The notes beneath the pieces are model-generated. The model did not search any database. It was not told the DNA's origin and saw nothing but the letters and a program-made list of their open reading frames with translations. The position numbers and the translations under genes were made by a program. 64,000 nt of DNA from Fomitopsis serialis (taxonomy: Eukaryota; Basidiomycota; Agaricomycetes; Polyporales; Fomitopsidaceae). The stretch is from positions 61,899 through 125,898 of the forward strand of contig NW_025955078.1 in assembly GCF_022376445.1 (NCBI RefSeq). The letters are read 5' to 3'. Positions 47,301 through 58,919 of this stretch are shown one piece after another (position 1 is the stretch's first letter; every line of letters starts with the position of its first letter).

Positions 47301-50300
47301 CCTGGAAGCATGGGTTGGAAGGTAGATCGAGCGCGAGTAAATGGATGAACGGGACAGAGCGTGATTGTGGCTGAAGGCAATTCGCGTGACGCGCGATCGG
47401 ACTTCGACGTCAGGCTTCCTCTCTTACTGTCTGCGAAGCTGGCCCAGAACATGTGCGATCCTCTCTGGCACTCTTCGTCCACCATCCACTTCCTTCTCAT
47501 GTCTTCATTCGACGAATGATACATCCTTCCCAATGTGTAATGATTCGTACTTGACTGCCAACATTCGACTCCGCTGTGTATGTCGACCCTGACCTGCAGT
47601 ACCGTGAACAGCACCGGTCAGGTGCAAGGGAAACATGCGTGAGTCTCTCTCAATCCCAATTTGTTGACGCTCTAGGACACGACAAGCGAAGCATACGACA
47701 AGACAGTATTGTGCGCGAACCTACTACGTACCATGACCGTCTGGAACACCTCTCCTCCTCGACTGCCGAGAAACCTGCCGTGGAACACGTCTTCAGCAAG
47801 ATCGAGGACGACCTCCAGGAACGCGGGCTTACCTGCTCCCAGCGCCGTGCATTCCGACGATGACGACGACGGCTGCTCGACACCGCGCTAGTGGACCCTG
47901 TGCCGAGTGACACGTTCACTGTATGCGGTCAATGTATGGTTAGTACTCTGACGACTCCTCGCCGCGGGGAGAAGTACAACTCACCAACACGCATTAATTC
48001 CCGCATCGCTTGTCTCTATATACCCGCAATGCTCTTCGGCTTAGTAGCAACGGCCAAGTTGCCGTCACCTTCCCTGGCGATGTCCGCGGAAGCGAACATA
48101 GCGTCACATCTGGCATGGACGTCAGCCACGTATGTCCGAACTTCGTTACGCCACAATGTTGCCACAATGTGCAAATTGCACCACTCGCTCGGGTATGTGA
48201 TCTGCGAACATTTCCTGGGCGTAAGAGGGCGTAAGGAGTAGGGATCGTGTACCGTCATCTCGGACGCGGCTGCTACTCCTGGCATCCAGCATACAGGTCA
48301 ATGCTTTCGACGATCAAATCGCCATGTTACGCACGCACACGGATCAGTGAAGCACCCCAATTGGGAATACTGTCCCCTCCATGTCTTCAGGAATACAATA
48401 CTGCGGCTTACTCGCTTCCGGCCTATGCGGAGCCTCCAATTTGGGTGCACCTGCTTCCAGATGTGCTCCTTCCGAGCAGCCTATGTTTTGTGATGTCGAT
48501 CCAACCCGCTGTCGACGTGATTTCAGCACGCGTCTGGCTAAAATAGCCATCAATTCCGGACCAATTGTCCAGAATTTCTCAGTGATTGCTCGGGATTGTC
48601 ATCAATTCGATGAGGCGGCAATGAGCAAGACGAGTGATGTCTCGTCGGGAATGCGACAGCAGGGCCGAGAACTCTGCGAAGCTGACCACCAATTCAATGA
48701 TCATGCTTGTGCAAATGACCAGTGGCACTTCGGTGAACAACTGGTACACCTTGTGTACTACTGTAGGTGGAGATCAAGCACATAGTGTTGCAAAGAATGA
48801 ATACATCTCAGCTCTACTACCCTCGACGTGCATACGAGGCTAACATCAAGGCTCGAGTGCACCAAATCGTCTCCGCCCACATCAAGATGGTGTACCTGAG
48901 CCATGCTCAAGATCTATGAACAACAGCATTCAACACAGGGGGCATATGTACTCGTATCCCTCTGCATTTGAGCGTGAACATCGAGACAAGGAGAACAGAT
49001 CTAAATCTGGCAAGGCCGACAAGAAGATCAAGTAAAATTGTGTACGGAGGGGATTGCCGTATTGGGGTGGCTACCGTCCTATGTCCTGCTTCCACGAACT
49101 GAGTTGATCGGCTCAACCGTGATCTGTGACAGAGTAACAGTGAGTAATCTATTCATTCAATCTGTGACTGACAAGAACTCGATGGGCTTACTGTGGCACG
49201 AGTACCTGCCCATCAAATTCTGAGACTGTTATGGAAGGTCAGCTATATCGGGCAAGCACCATTCACCGACAACAAGGGTGGCGAATTCGGCTCGGTAGGT
49301 AGGCAACTGAGAGGATGTCAGCACGAGATCGATGACAGTACATACTATGAACTCAAAGTGATCAGTATCCTCAAACCATTTCAGCCTCTGAGTCACAGAT
49401 TGAGACTATTCCCTGAATATTCTCAGTTGGAATTCATACAGTGAGCCTGACGAGAGTTCAGTACTGACTGTGAGCACACGAGAGGAATGACATTTCATTT
49501 CAGAGGAAGCCCGCCGGCCGAGGAATGATTAGCTGATAGGACAGAATTTCGCATCCGAGGAGATGCTCCGAGTCAGTGGCACTGATATGCAATTGTGGCA
49601 CAGTTAAGGCGAGCATCACGGTGAGTGGATTTTGTGCACATTACTGACATTCCACACGTGATTTGGGCATCAAGTATGTAGGAGCCGAGCAAGGCTGACT
49701 GAACTTCAAGTTATCAGTTAAAGGCCAGTAGGAGAGCGGACGTACCACTCCCGGCCCCCACTATGCTTCTCCTCTCACTCGCATGTGTCGATCACCCAGT
49801 ACGTGTATGCATCAACTGTCTTCACCCGGCGTTCACTCACCACGGACACTCTCAGATCATCCTGATAATCTCCAGTGGCGGCCCCGGCGCAAGCTTCATC
49901 CAACAACTCAATCATACATATGGTCAGTATATCCCTCCCTTGTTATCGTGGTTGTACTTGTACTCACTGTTCTCGTTATTCCAGACAGTTGCCGAGTGAA
50001 CGGTTACGTCGGGAGCAATCGCAGTGCGTAAGTGCGGGCACGAAATGCGCTGACTGTGAGTACCTTCCCGATATAGCAGTGGTCCACTAGATCAGGCGCT
50101 CATTGTCTCGTAGACACACCGGGTTGGTCGTGCCTCACGCTGCGCTGGCCTCACACGCGTCGGGAATCCAAGTCGACTTGGAGCTGGACGTATGTATGGT
50201 ACGACGTCCGGCGAACACATTCCCAGTCAGATACTGTCTTACCCGGTCTGTCATTCCGCGGGATGGCAATGTATATACAGAACGCCGTCCGCCGAGCGAT

Positions 50301-52226
50301 GTACCACGCCCACCATGCGGAAGGTCCGTAGTGAATCTCAATGATCTACGGCAATGCGCTGACGTAGTATGCTGTCCAGTATAGAACGCGCGAGGGCTCT
50401 TCTGTTCCAGTCCAGGCTTCTGTCCACGTCAACCGATCCAGGCTCCGGTCGCTGCGATGTATATGTGTATTGACTTTCGGCGATTGACATCTCAGGCCAA
50501 GGACAAGGTGCGACATCGACCAAGGTCTTGCGGTGCTCGGAACTACAATATATATATGGATCGACGTCCGGCGAGCGATGTCTTGGTGCGTCTACACTTG
50601 TGCCTCGTCCATACTATGGCTGATGTGATGTGTATGACAGGCTGGATGTCGTGTCCGTGTCCGCGCTCACGCAGCGCGCGAGCCACGAGCGTTTCCGTAG
50701 GCTCTTTGGGTGGGTTGAGTGTGTCAGACTCGCCGTGAACGTCGATGTATATACAGATCGACGTCCGGCGAGCGACGTCTGAGGCCAGGTGCGAGGTGCG
50801 TTGTCGTTCCGACATTGGTGTCCGTGTCGTTGACGTGACCTTCACAACAGGTCGGTGTCTACCGAGTTCGTGAGCAACAAGTCCTTCGTACCTTCAAGGA
50901 CATTGAGCTCAAGGGCAATGAACAGTAGGTATAGGTACTCACCACTGCGCCTCGTGAAGGCCGGAACAGCAAAGTATGTATGCATCGACGTCCGGCGATC
51001 AACGTCTCGGGGCATGTACGGGGTGCATCGTCGATTAACCCTCGATGCTGACTTTGTGGTGCCCGGAACGGCGATGTATGTACATATTGACGTCCGACGA
51101 GCGACATCACGGGCTGTGCGCGAGGTATGTTGCCCATCACACACCGACACTACATCACTAACCCGACTCGGACGTGTCGTGTCGCCGCTGACATGCGCGT
51201 GCAGGATCGGGCCACACGGCGCACGAGCGCTGCCCTCCGTCGCTGCGAATGTCCACCGAGTTGTCGGCTCGTCGTGAACGTTGATGTATGTACAGATCGC
51301 CGTCCGACAAGCGGGCGATCGTGAGCGGTGAGCAGTCAGTCTTTTTCTCCTGGTTGGCCGACACTGACTTGGCGAGTATCCTAGGACGACTTTGCGCGAC
51401 GGCAGTGTCCCGCGTCAGGTCGGGTGTAGCACTCAAGACGCGACAGCGGGCATCCGTCTACCGTTTACTGTTCGCGTCCCGCAGGCGGACGAGTTTGCGT
51501 TGTCTGGTGAGTTGCCTGCCGTGCATTTTTGCGTCAAGTGAATGGACATTGAACTCGTCGTGAACGGCGATGTGTGTATAGATCAGCGTCAGGCGACTTA
51601 CTTCGAATGGTAAGCCCGAGCCAAGACACGTCGGCGAAGGCCCATCGCTCGCAACGGCCATCAGACTGCGTAGAGTCACAGGCCGCCGACTGGTACGTGC
51701 GATGTGCCTCGCAGTCGCTGAGTTGGTGAGTCCCTCATCGCGCATTGGCATGCGGCGTTTGCTGACAAATCGAGCAGACCGGGTCCGTGCGTCGCGACTA
51801 CTTCGGGGTTTGACTGTATGTATGTACACGCGGGCGACGAGGGACACATAGGGGGAGGGGCTACGCGTTGCAGCGCGCGAGGCGGAGAGAGGGGGCTTCT
51901 TTTTTTTGTTGACGAGCATGTACATACCGGGACCCGTTTGCGCGTGGCGTGAAAAAGTTGTGAGACCGGATAACACGCGAGCTCCCTGCGGGGAGGGGAA
52001 GCTATGGCCGAAAAATCGACGTTTTGGACTTGGGAAAACCGTCGTCTTTTTGCCCTCCAGCCAATCGCAGGCCCCGCACGTAAAACACCCACGCCCGCCG
52101 TGCGACGATCCCCGCCCGCTGCCCACGCCGCACTCCCACGCGCTTTTCCCACGAGCGACCGACGTCAGCGCCCCCGATGACGACGATGTGCATCCGTCCG
52201 ACCACCAGCTCACTCCCCCGTGTCCG
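44391..52226. other. Unit 2 downstream region, right of the Plavaka insert
   Basis: Counterpart of 24867-32701 in unit 1, including the degenerate repeat cluster at about 50187-51604. One extra G lies near 51858. No recognisable gene. Confidence 0.5.
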
Positions 52227-52827
52227 ACCGCACTGAGCATGCATGACGCCGCATTGATGGCGGCCTGTCCATTCCGTTTCTCTCTCCTGCTCTCTCCCCG
52301 TCCTCCACACTCGCCCTTGTCGCCATGGACCAATGGACGACGCTCCAGGCTGGACTCTCCGGCCTCAACATCGGCCAGTCCGCCAACAAGTTCGCAAAGG
52401 GCTTCAACACCACCGTCCAGGCGACCAAGGAGCGCATGGGCCAGGTCGCTGCGGACGACATCACCGAGCTCCCGCAAGGTCACCAGCATCTCGCCAGTTC
52501 GCGCACACCGATCGCTGATTCCACCTTGCACCCACAGAGTACAAAGACCTCGAGGCGCGGGTCGACAACCTCCGCCAAATCCACTACGCGCTGCTGAAGT
52601 ACGTCCGTTCCGCGCGCCGCGCTCCTTCCACCAACACATGACCTGCCACACAGAGTAACGAAGGTCTACGAGAACGAGACGTACGACTACCCCACCCAGA
52701 TCCAGGAGAGCATCACCGAGCTCGGGACGTCCATCGGCCAGGGGCTCACCAACTTCGCCGCCCACAACCTCAAGGGCGTGCCCGTCGCCGCCCCCGCCCC
52801 CGTCACGCCCCCCGCCGCACAGCACAA

Positions 52828-53328
52828 TGTTGAACTTCCGACTTTCCAGTGTTATCTTATCTTATCAGTTACGTACATATATGGACTTGTGTTCTGCGAT
52901 GTAGTATTACATACATTCTTTTGATGGACTCTGTCTGGACTCATCTTGTGACTCGCTCCAGACCGATCTACACTGTTCCAGACTTATTCTGGATCATTCC
53001 ACTCCCTTCCGGCATGTTCCATGACCTTCCAGTACATTCCTTGATCACATGGACGCTTATGCATATCCCTATCTCTGGAGTTAAGGCTTACTCATTTCCC
53101 TAAAACTCGGACTTAGTGATTACTGATCTGCTTACTGATGTAGCATGTGATCAGTCCCAGACATGTATATATACTAGGGTGATTCCCCCCTAATGGATAA
53201 CGATCTCTCCTCTCTTCTGCCTGCCTAGCATCAGAGTCTTCCCTCTGGGATAGGTCTGTTCACTCCACTCTACTGTCCTTCACTTCCACTGGCCTAACAA
53301 GCCCTTCTAAACCTCTTTCACTTCAACA
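52828..53328 (+). repeat. 5' LTR of the copia element
   Basis: 501 bases starting TGTTGAACTTCC and ending CTTTCACTTCAACA. The inverted ends are TGTTGAA / TTCAACA. A TATATATA word at 53166-53173 is the likely promoter core. Confidence 0.95.
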
Positions 53329-53350
53329 GGTTATGAGCCCCGCGCTCTGA
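53329..53350 (+). other. Primer binding site (half-tRNA type)
   Basis: GGTTATGAGCCCCGCGCT follows the LTR directly. It is complementary to the anticodon stem-loop of initiator Met tRNA (GGGCTCATAACC, anticodon CAT), not to a tRNA 3' end. Known copia and Ty5 elements use such a cleaved iMet half-tRNA as primer, so the same mode is inferred here. Confidence 0.75.
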
Positions 53351-53458
53351 TCGTTTATATCACCTGTACCTTTTGCGCAACCAAAGCCCAACTCTTGAAA
53401 GAGTGAGTTGGCATATTTTGTCCTTATTTGGACTACTGTTTAGCCGCTCTGTGACAAG

Positions 53459-54264
53459 TGCCCAAAGCCTTGTCCAAGCGCATTTCCAGGGTAGCTCGCA
53501 AGAGCAATTACGAAGTTTTTCCACCGTCTCGTCGTGAGAGATACGACGTAGGCGACGCCGACACTAGCGCTGTTGCTGAGCGTCATCAGCGTTTATACGG
53601 TCATCTACCCATCGATCGCCAGATCGATATCATCCTCACTCCTACCCCGCGCCCTCGCCGTCCCACCTATCGTCGCCCTGACACCTCTCGTCCCCCGAAG
53701 GCGTCCTGTCGCAAGACCCTTGAGCAGCAGCTTGAGGAGCTCCAGTTGAAGGCAGACGACTCTAGGGCACTCCTTGAAGCTCGACGTGCGGAGTACGCTG
53801 CTACGCTTGCCGCTGAAACCGCCGCCAAAGAAGCTGCCAAGGCTTCCCTTATCGCACGCATCGAAGGCGTACCTCTTCCCCTTCCTATCACAGCCCTTAA
53901 GCCGTTTGACGCCGACTTCAAGAAGAAGTCTCAGACGGAGAAGGCCGCCATCCTCACGAAGCGTCTCTTCGCCGTTCAGAAGCGCCTTCACCCTCTCTTC
54001 ACCCACAAGCTGCGCGACACTGTTCGCTGGTCACTCACCGACAACCTCAACGCTTTTGGACGTCGGTTCAATTGGGTCTGTTCTCACTTTGAGACAGAGG
54101 GTCATTCGTGGTCGCACGACGCGCTCAACGACGTCAAGCTTGTCTGCGAGCTGATTGGGAAGATCTCCTTCAAGGAGCTTAGCAAGAACCTTTCTAAGGT
54201 TACTAGGGAAGTTGGGGACTTGCACAAGGGCAATCACTTGGCTTGGGTAGACAAGTATTTGTAG
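53459..54264 (+). CDS. Copia accessory ORF of unknown function
   Basis: An open frame of 268 codons that opens with GTG at 53458, directly after an in-frame TGA at 53452-53454, and has no ATG anywhere inside. Splicing the leader at GTGAGT (53403) to the AG at 53457-53458 would join an A to TG and make an ATG exactly at codon 1 (M-PKALSKRISRV). The protein is basic at the N terminus, with a long charged coiled coil at about residues 85-135 (EQQLEELQLKADDSRALLEA, then AAETAAKEAAK). A C-terminal part reads FNWVCSHFETEGHSWSHDAL and ELIGKISFKELSKNL. No family recognised. The position before Gag suggests an extra structural or nucleic-acid binding protein. The listed start is the first base after the proposed intron. 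Confidence 0.55.
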
Positions 54265-54750
54265 TCGCGTCACAAATTTTATCTTTGTTCCTGGAATATT
54301 TTTCAGTGAAGCATCACAACTGTGGCAACGTCTCAAGAGGAGACATTTGCAGAGACTCAGGTCTCTTCAGGCGAAGAGTCAGACGACTCATACGATTGTT
54401 CAAACCACTACCATCTATACGACTACGAGGAGGTTTGCGACGCTCATTATAGAGACGACGATCAAACCTGGTGGAACTGTGATAACACTCATTGTCCAAA
54501 CCGTTACCACACACCATCTGGTGATTTTCCTCGAGGCTTCAAAGCTGGTATCGCTGTCGAAGCTTGGCAAGACAATTTCCTATTCGCCAACGAATTTTCG
54601 GAGTCACCTCCAAAACCTGAACATTTAATCTCGCTCCCTGAGTCGAGATCTCAAACACCTGAACCGGAGGAATTACCCTTCGAGTTATTTACACCAGAAC
54701 CTCCTTCTTCGCCCGACACACAAGGCGAATTTATCCTCTTATCCGCAACC

Positions 54751-57700
54751 ATGGGTGACGTCAAGCCAGACAATATCCCTAAGCTCTCTTCAGCGTCTCA
54801 ATACGCTGACTGGTCTGCCGCTATGCGCGGTTATTTAATATTCATAGAGGCCTGGCCCGCTGTTATTGCAACAGTAACTACCGACACAGAGTACAAGAAA
54901 CAGAATGCCCGTGCTCAGGGTGTTCTATTTATGCGGACTGATCGCTCGATGCATCATTTGCTCGAGGGATCTAGTGGTGAACTCAAGACCGCTAAGGAAA
55001 TGTGGGCGGCCCTTAAGACAGCCTTTGGTACACCCGACACGGCATTCGTCTGGAGTCTCTTCCAGTCGGTGATCAAGTCTCCGGAGATGTCTGATTCCAA
55101 ACCTCTGCAGGATCAGATCAACAAGCTGGTTACTCGGCTTAAGGAGATTACGGCTGGTGGCATAACTCTCGGTGAATCGACCCAGGCTCTTCTCCTTCTG
55201 TCGAAGGTGCCTGAATCCTATCAATCGATGATCTCTGCGCTCATGGCGACGCAGAACATCAAGGATCTCAAGGTCGACTCTGTTCAGTCGAAGATTCTTG
55301 CCGAAGAATCTCTCCGCCGGTCTGGTATGGGACAGTCTGCGTCCAAGACATCCCAGGTCAAGCACAAGTCATCGGGTCCCTGTGGTCACTGCGGTGGAAA
55401 TCACGGCAGTGAGAATTGTTGGACAAAGTACCCGCATTTGCGCCCCCAAAATAAGGGTGGCGGCAAGGGGAAAAAGGACAACAAGGGCAAAGGCAAAGGG
55501 AAGAATAAGGGCAAGGGCAATGGTAACGGACAATCTGGTTCTGGTTCCTCCAACGCTGCTACTACTTCAGACTCCACAAATGTTGTAACTGTAGAATCCT
55601 CCGTGTCGTCTTCAGCTAATACTATGACTGCTTCCTGGTATACTGCGGGTCACTCCGCTTCTGGAAGAATGACTGACTGGATTATGGATTCTGGTGCGTC
55701 GAAGACAATCACCAACGACATGGCTGATTTTTGGGACTATACTCCTTACGAGGAACCCATGATTTTTGGTACAGCCGGCAAGTCTAAGATTGCAGCTTAT
55801 GGAGAAGGGACCATCAAAGGTGTTGTGCACGTTGAAGGGAAACATGTTAAAGCAACTATTACAAATGTTGCTTACATCCCTGCCGCATCTGGTCGCCTAT
55901 TTTCTACTGGTGTTATTGAGCAATCAGGTTTTACCCTAGTTCAGGGAGGAGGTCGTATGGTCATCTATGACCAACCTATTTCGCAAGGTCGAGTCTGTGG
56001 TAACATGATCATGGAGGCACACCATAAGCCCTTCAATAATCTCTATATGTTGTACCTAGACATTTTGACACCGCAATCGGCAAAGTCTACAGACAAGTCG
56101 AATTTTCGTCTCTGGCATGAACGCTTCGGACATTCGTCTGAAGATGTTATTCGTCAGATTCCCAAGCACACTAAGGGTGTGGATTCCATTGGTGCCAAGG
56201 ATACTTCTTCTCCTTGTGCAGGGTGTCAGTGGGGCAAGTCTCATCGCGCTCCATTTCCCCCATCGGCTAAACGTGCTACAAAGCCCCTTGAGCTCATTCA
56301 TACTGATGAGGACGGTCCTATGCGTACCACTGCAATAGGTGGATGGCGTTATTTCATCAGCTTTCTTGACGACTATACTGGTCTTGGTCGTGCCTATTAT
56401 CTCAAGCACAAGAACGATTCGATCCAAGCGTTCGATGACTTCAAGGCATGGGCTGAGAACCAAACAGATGAAAAAATCAAGGCTGTACGCTCGGATCGTG
56501 GGGGGGAATATACGTCTGCTGCTTTTACCGAACATTTGCGCAAATTTGGTATTGAACATCAGTTCACAATGCCGTACTCTCCTCAACAGAATGGGAGAGC
56601 TGAGCGCTGGAATCGGACCATTGTTGAGAAGGCTATGTCTATGCTGCATCATGCTGGACTAAGCCATGGTTTTTGGCAATTGGCTGTGGACACTGCGGTT
56701 CATATTTATAATCGGCAACCTATGCGACGCCTTAACTGGCAATGCCCCATTACTCTCTGGAATGGCACAATTCCGGACATTTCATACTTTAGGATTTTTG
56801 GGTGCAAGGCATTTGTGCATGTGCAGAAAGAACAGAGATCTGGGAAGCTCGACAAGAAGGCTGTTGAGATGATCTTTGTAGGCTATGAAGTTGGTTCCAA
56901 AGGGTATCGTTTCTGGAACCCGGCTACTCGAAGTATTGTTGTGTCTCGTGATGTGACCTTCGATGAAGAGACATTTCCTGCACGAAAGGACTTAGGCAAT
57001 AATCCGAAATCCCTGGATGAGCCGTTTGATGAACCTCCTGAGGATGCCAACTCAGAGGATTTAGATTTTGAGGATATTCCTATCCCTGTTCCTGTCCCGC
57101 CGGAACATGAACCTGAAGAACATCAGGAGCCAGTGGGAGATAATCCGCAACAGCAACCTGATCCAGTAGCTCCTCCGCAACCTCAGTATGAGCGTCCTCG
57201 CCGTCAAGGTGCTGGACAGAACCCTCAGAGGAATAGAGACAATGCCTATGGTGACGAGCCACCAGCAAGTATTGACCGTCGTACTGATAGTCAAGGCCGT
57301 CAACAACCTGAGGCTGAAACTGCTCAATTTATACGGATGCTGGCGGAAGCAAACCATGGTCTTCCCCAAAGTCATAAGGAAGCCATGGAATCTCACGACC
57401 ATGATAAATGGCTCGCTGCTGAAGGTTCTGAGTACAAGTCACTCATGGACAATAAGACTTGGGTTCTAGTTCCACGGCCTAAAAACCGGAAGGTTGTCAA
57501 GTGCCGTTGGGTTTATGCGATTAAGCACGATGGTCGCTATAAAGCACGTGTTGTCGCAAAGGGATTTACCCAAGTATGGGGTCAAGATTATACTGAGACT
57601 TTCTCTCCGGTTGCACGGTTTGAATCTGTACGCTACTTGTTGGCACATGCAGCCCTTGAAGATTGGGAGATAGAGTCTATGGATGTCAAGACGGCATTCC

Positions 57701-58908
57701 TTAACGGTGACCTTGACGAGGAAATCTACATGGAACAACCCGAAGGATGGGTTGTACCTGGCAAGGAGAACTTTGTCTGTCTTCTCAAGAAGGCAATTTA
57801 TGGATTAAAGCAAGCTTCTCGTCAATGGAATGCTAAGATCCACAAGTCTCTCCTAGACTTAGGGTTTAAACGGACTTATTCGGATGCTGGAATTTATGTC
57901 TTCTCCCGGGACTCTGACGGACACACCTGCCTAATCATATTGTATGTCGACGACTTGCTCATCATGGGTGACTCGAAATTGTTTATCGACAACATCAAGC
58001 AGAAGTTGTCCTTAGAGTATCAGATGACAGATCTGGGTGCTGTTCAGCGATTCCTTGGTCTTAGAATACGTCGAGAGCGTACTACACGTCTCATCTACGT
58101 TGATCAGGAAGACTATATTGAGTCAGTTTTGGAGAGGTTTCAGATGTCCAACTGCAAGCCTGCACGGACACCTCTTCCCGCTGGAGCAGACCTAGAGAAG
58201 AATCCAGACACAGCATCTGAGGTTTTCCGTACCCGCTACCAGAGCATTATTGGCAGCATCATGTATGCTATGCTCGGTACTCGTCCAGACATTTCTTTCG
58301 CGGTCACACGTCTGGCAAAGTATTCTTCAAACCCATCCAAAGAGCATATGCGGTTAGCCTACTATGTCCTAAGATATCTTCAAGGGACTAAGGAACTCGC
58401 TCTCTGTTATGACGGAGGCTCGAATTCTGGTCTGATTGCCTATTCAGACTCTGACTGGGGTGAAGATCACGATGATAGGCACTCTACAAGTGGCTTTACT
58501 TTCCTTATGGCCAATTGTGTCGTTTCTTGGGTGTCAAGACGTCAACCGACGGTATCTTTGTCTTCAACTGAAGCAGAGTATAAGGCCAGCTCTGACTGCT
58601 GTCGTCAGATGGCCTGGCTACGTCATTTTGGAGAAGAACTGGGAGATAATATGTCTCATCCAACTCCGCTTTGTCTTGACAACCAAGGCAACATTTTCCT
58701 TGCGGTGAACCCTGCTGTGGATCGCCGCACCAAGCATATAGAAATCCGTTATCACTATATTCGGGAGTTCTACGAACGTGGAGAAATGGAGATCTACTAC
58801 GTCGCAAGTGAAGACCAACTTGCTGATGCCTTGACCAAGAATGTTCCATTCAGTGGAATTGAGAAATTCAGGTCTTCAGTTGGCATGATGAGATACTTGA
58901 CATCTTGA
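54751..58908 (+). CDS. Copia Gag-Pol polyprotein
   Basis: One uninterrupted frame of 1385 residues from the ATG at 54751 (context CAACCATGG). The N-terminal Gag (NIPKLSSASQYADWSAAMRG) is followed by a zinc knuckle CGHCGGNHGSENC, and the protease motif WIMDSGASKTI. The pre-integrase H-H-C-C segment reads LWHERFGHSS...CAGCQWGK, and the integrase core carries the D, D, E residues in IHTDEDGP, VRSDRGGEY and QQNGRAERWN. Reverse transcriptase follows with WVYAIKHDGRYKARVVAKGF, DVKTAFLNGDLDEEIYM and the YVDD box. RNase H reads YSDSDWGEDHDDRHSTSG...SLSSTEAEYKA, and the C terminus ends DQLADALTKNVPF. The frame stays open upstream to 54322 without ATG. No break was seen, so it looks competent. As usual for copia, Gag and Pol share one frame. 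Confidence 0.95.
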   Translation: MGDVKPDNIPKLSSASQYADWSAAMRGYLIFIEAWPAVIATVTTDTEYKKQNARAQGVLFMRTDRSMHHLLEGSSGELKTAKEMWAALKTAFGTPDTAFVWSLFQSVIKSPEMSDSKPLQDQINKLVTRLKEITAGGITLGESTQALLLLSKVPESYQSMISALMATQNIKDLKVDSVQSKILAEESLRRSGMGQSASKTSQVKHKSSGPCGHCGGNHGSENCWTKYPHLRPQNKGGGKGKKDNKGKGKGKNKGKGNGNGQSGSGSSNAATTSDSTNVVTVESSVSSSANTMTASWYTAGHSASGRMTDWIMDSGASKTITNDMADFWDYTPYEEPMIFGTAGKSKIAAYGEGTIKGVVHVEGKHVKATITNVAYIPAASGRLFSTGVIEQSGFTLVQGGGRMVIYDQPISQGRVCGNMIMEAHHKPFNNLYMLYLDILTPQSAKSTDKSNFRLWHERFGHSSEDVIRQIPKHTKGVDSIGAKDTSSPCAGCQWGKSHRAPFPPSAKRATKPLELIHTDEDGPMRTTAIGGWRYFISFLDDYTGLGRAYYLKHKNDSIQAFDDFKAWAENQTDEKIKAVRSDRGGEYTSAAFTEHLRKFGIEHQFTMPYSPQQNGRAERWNRTIVEKAMSMLHHAGLSHGFWQLAVDTAVHIYNRQPMRRLNWQCPITLWNGTIPDISYFRIFGCKAFVHVQKEQRSGKLDKKAVEMIFVGYEVGSKGYRFWNPATRSIVVSRDVTFDEETFPARKDLGNNPKSLDEPFDEPPEDANSEDLDFEDIPIPVPVPPEHEPEEHQEPVGDNPQQQPDPVAPPQPQYERPRRQGAGQNPQRNRDNAYGDEPPASIDRRTDSQGRQQPEAETAQFIRMLAEANHGLPQSHKEAMESHDHDKWLAAEGSEYKSLMDNKTWVLVPRPKNRKVVKCRWVYAIKHDGRYKARVVAKGFTQVWGQDYTETFSPVARFESVRYLLAHAALEDWEIESMDVKTAFLNGDLDEEIYMEQPEGWVVPGKENFVCLLKKAIYGLKQASRQWNAKIHKSLLDLGFKRTYSDAGIYVFSRDSDGHTCLIILYVDDLLIMGDSKLFIDNIKQKLSLEYQMTDLGAVQRFLGLRIRRERTTRLIYVDQEDYIESVLERFQMSNCKPARTPLPAGADLEKNPDTASEVFRTRYQSIIGSIMYAMLGTRPDISFAVTRLAKYSSNPSKEHMRLAYYVLRYLQGTKELALCYDGGSNSGLIAYSDSDWGEDHDDRHSTSGFTFLMANCVVSWVSRRQPTVSLSSTEAEYKASSDCCRQMAWLRHFGEELGDNMSHPTPLCLDNQGNIFLAVNPAVDRRTKHIEIRYHYIREFYERGEMEIYYVASEDQLADALTKNVPFSGIEKFRSSVGMMRYLTS

Positions 58909-58910
58909 AC

Positions 58911-58919
58911 AAGTGGGAG
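58911..58919 (+). other. Polypurine tract
   Basis: AAGTGGGAG directly before the 3' LTR, the expected plus-strand priming site. Confidence 0.7.

Larger units (their letters stand above)
32702..52226. repeat. Tandem 12.8-kb segmental repeat, unit 2 (with Plavaka insert)
   Basis: Second unit, nearly identical to unit 1, interrupted at 37687-44390 by a Plavaka-type transposon. The intact target site can be read in unit 1 (24861-24870) and unit 3 (near 63805-63812). Confidence 0.95.

Noticed and set aside
53458..53460. GTG as start codon of the 268-codon copia ORF
   Set aside because: GTG is not a normal nuclear start codon in fungi. The splice-created ATG explains the frame better, though it is unproven.
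54322..54324. GTG as start of Gag-Pol
   Set aside because: The ATG at 54751 has a strong context and stands where copia Gag proteins begin; the region before it is treated as a separate open extension.
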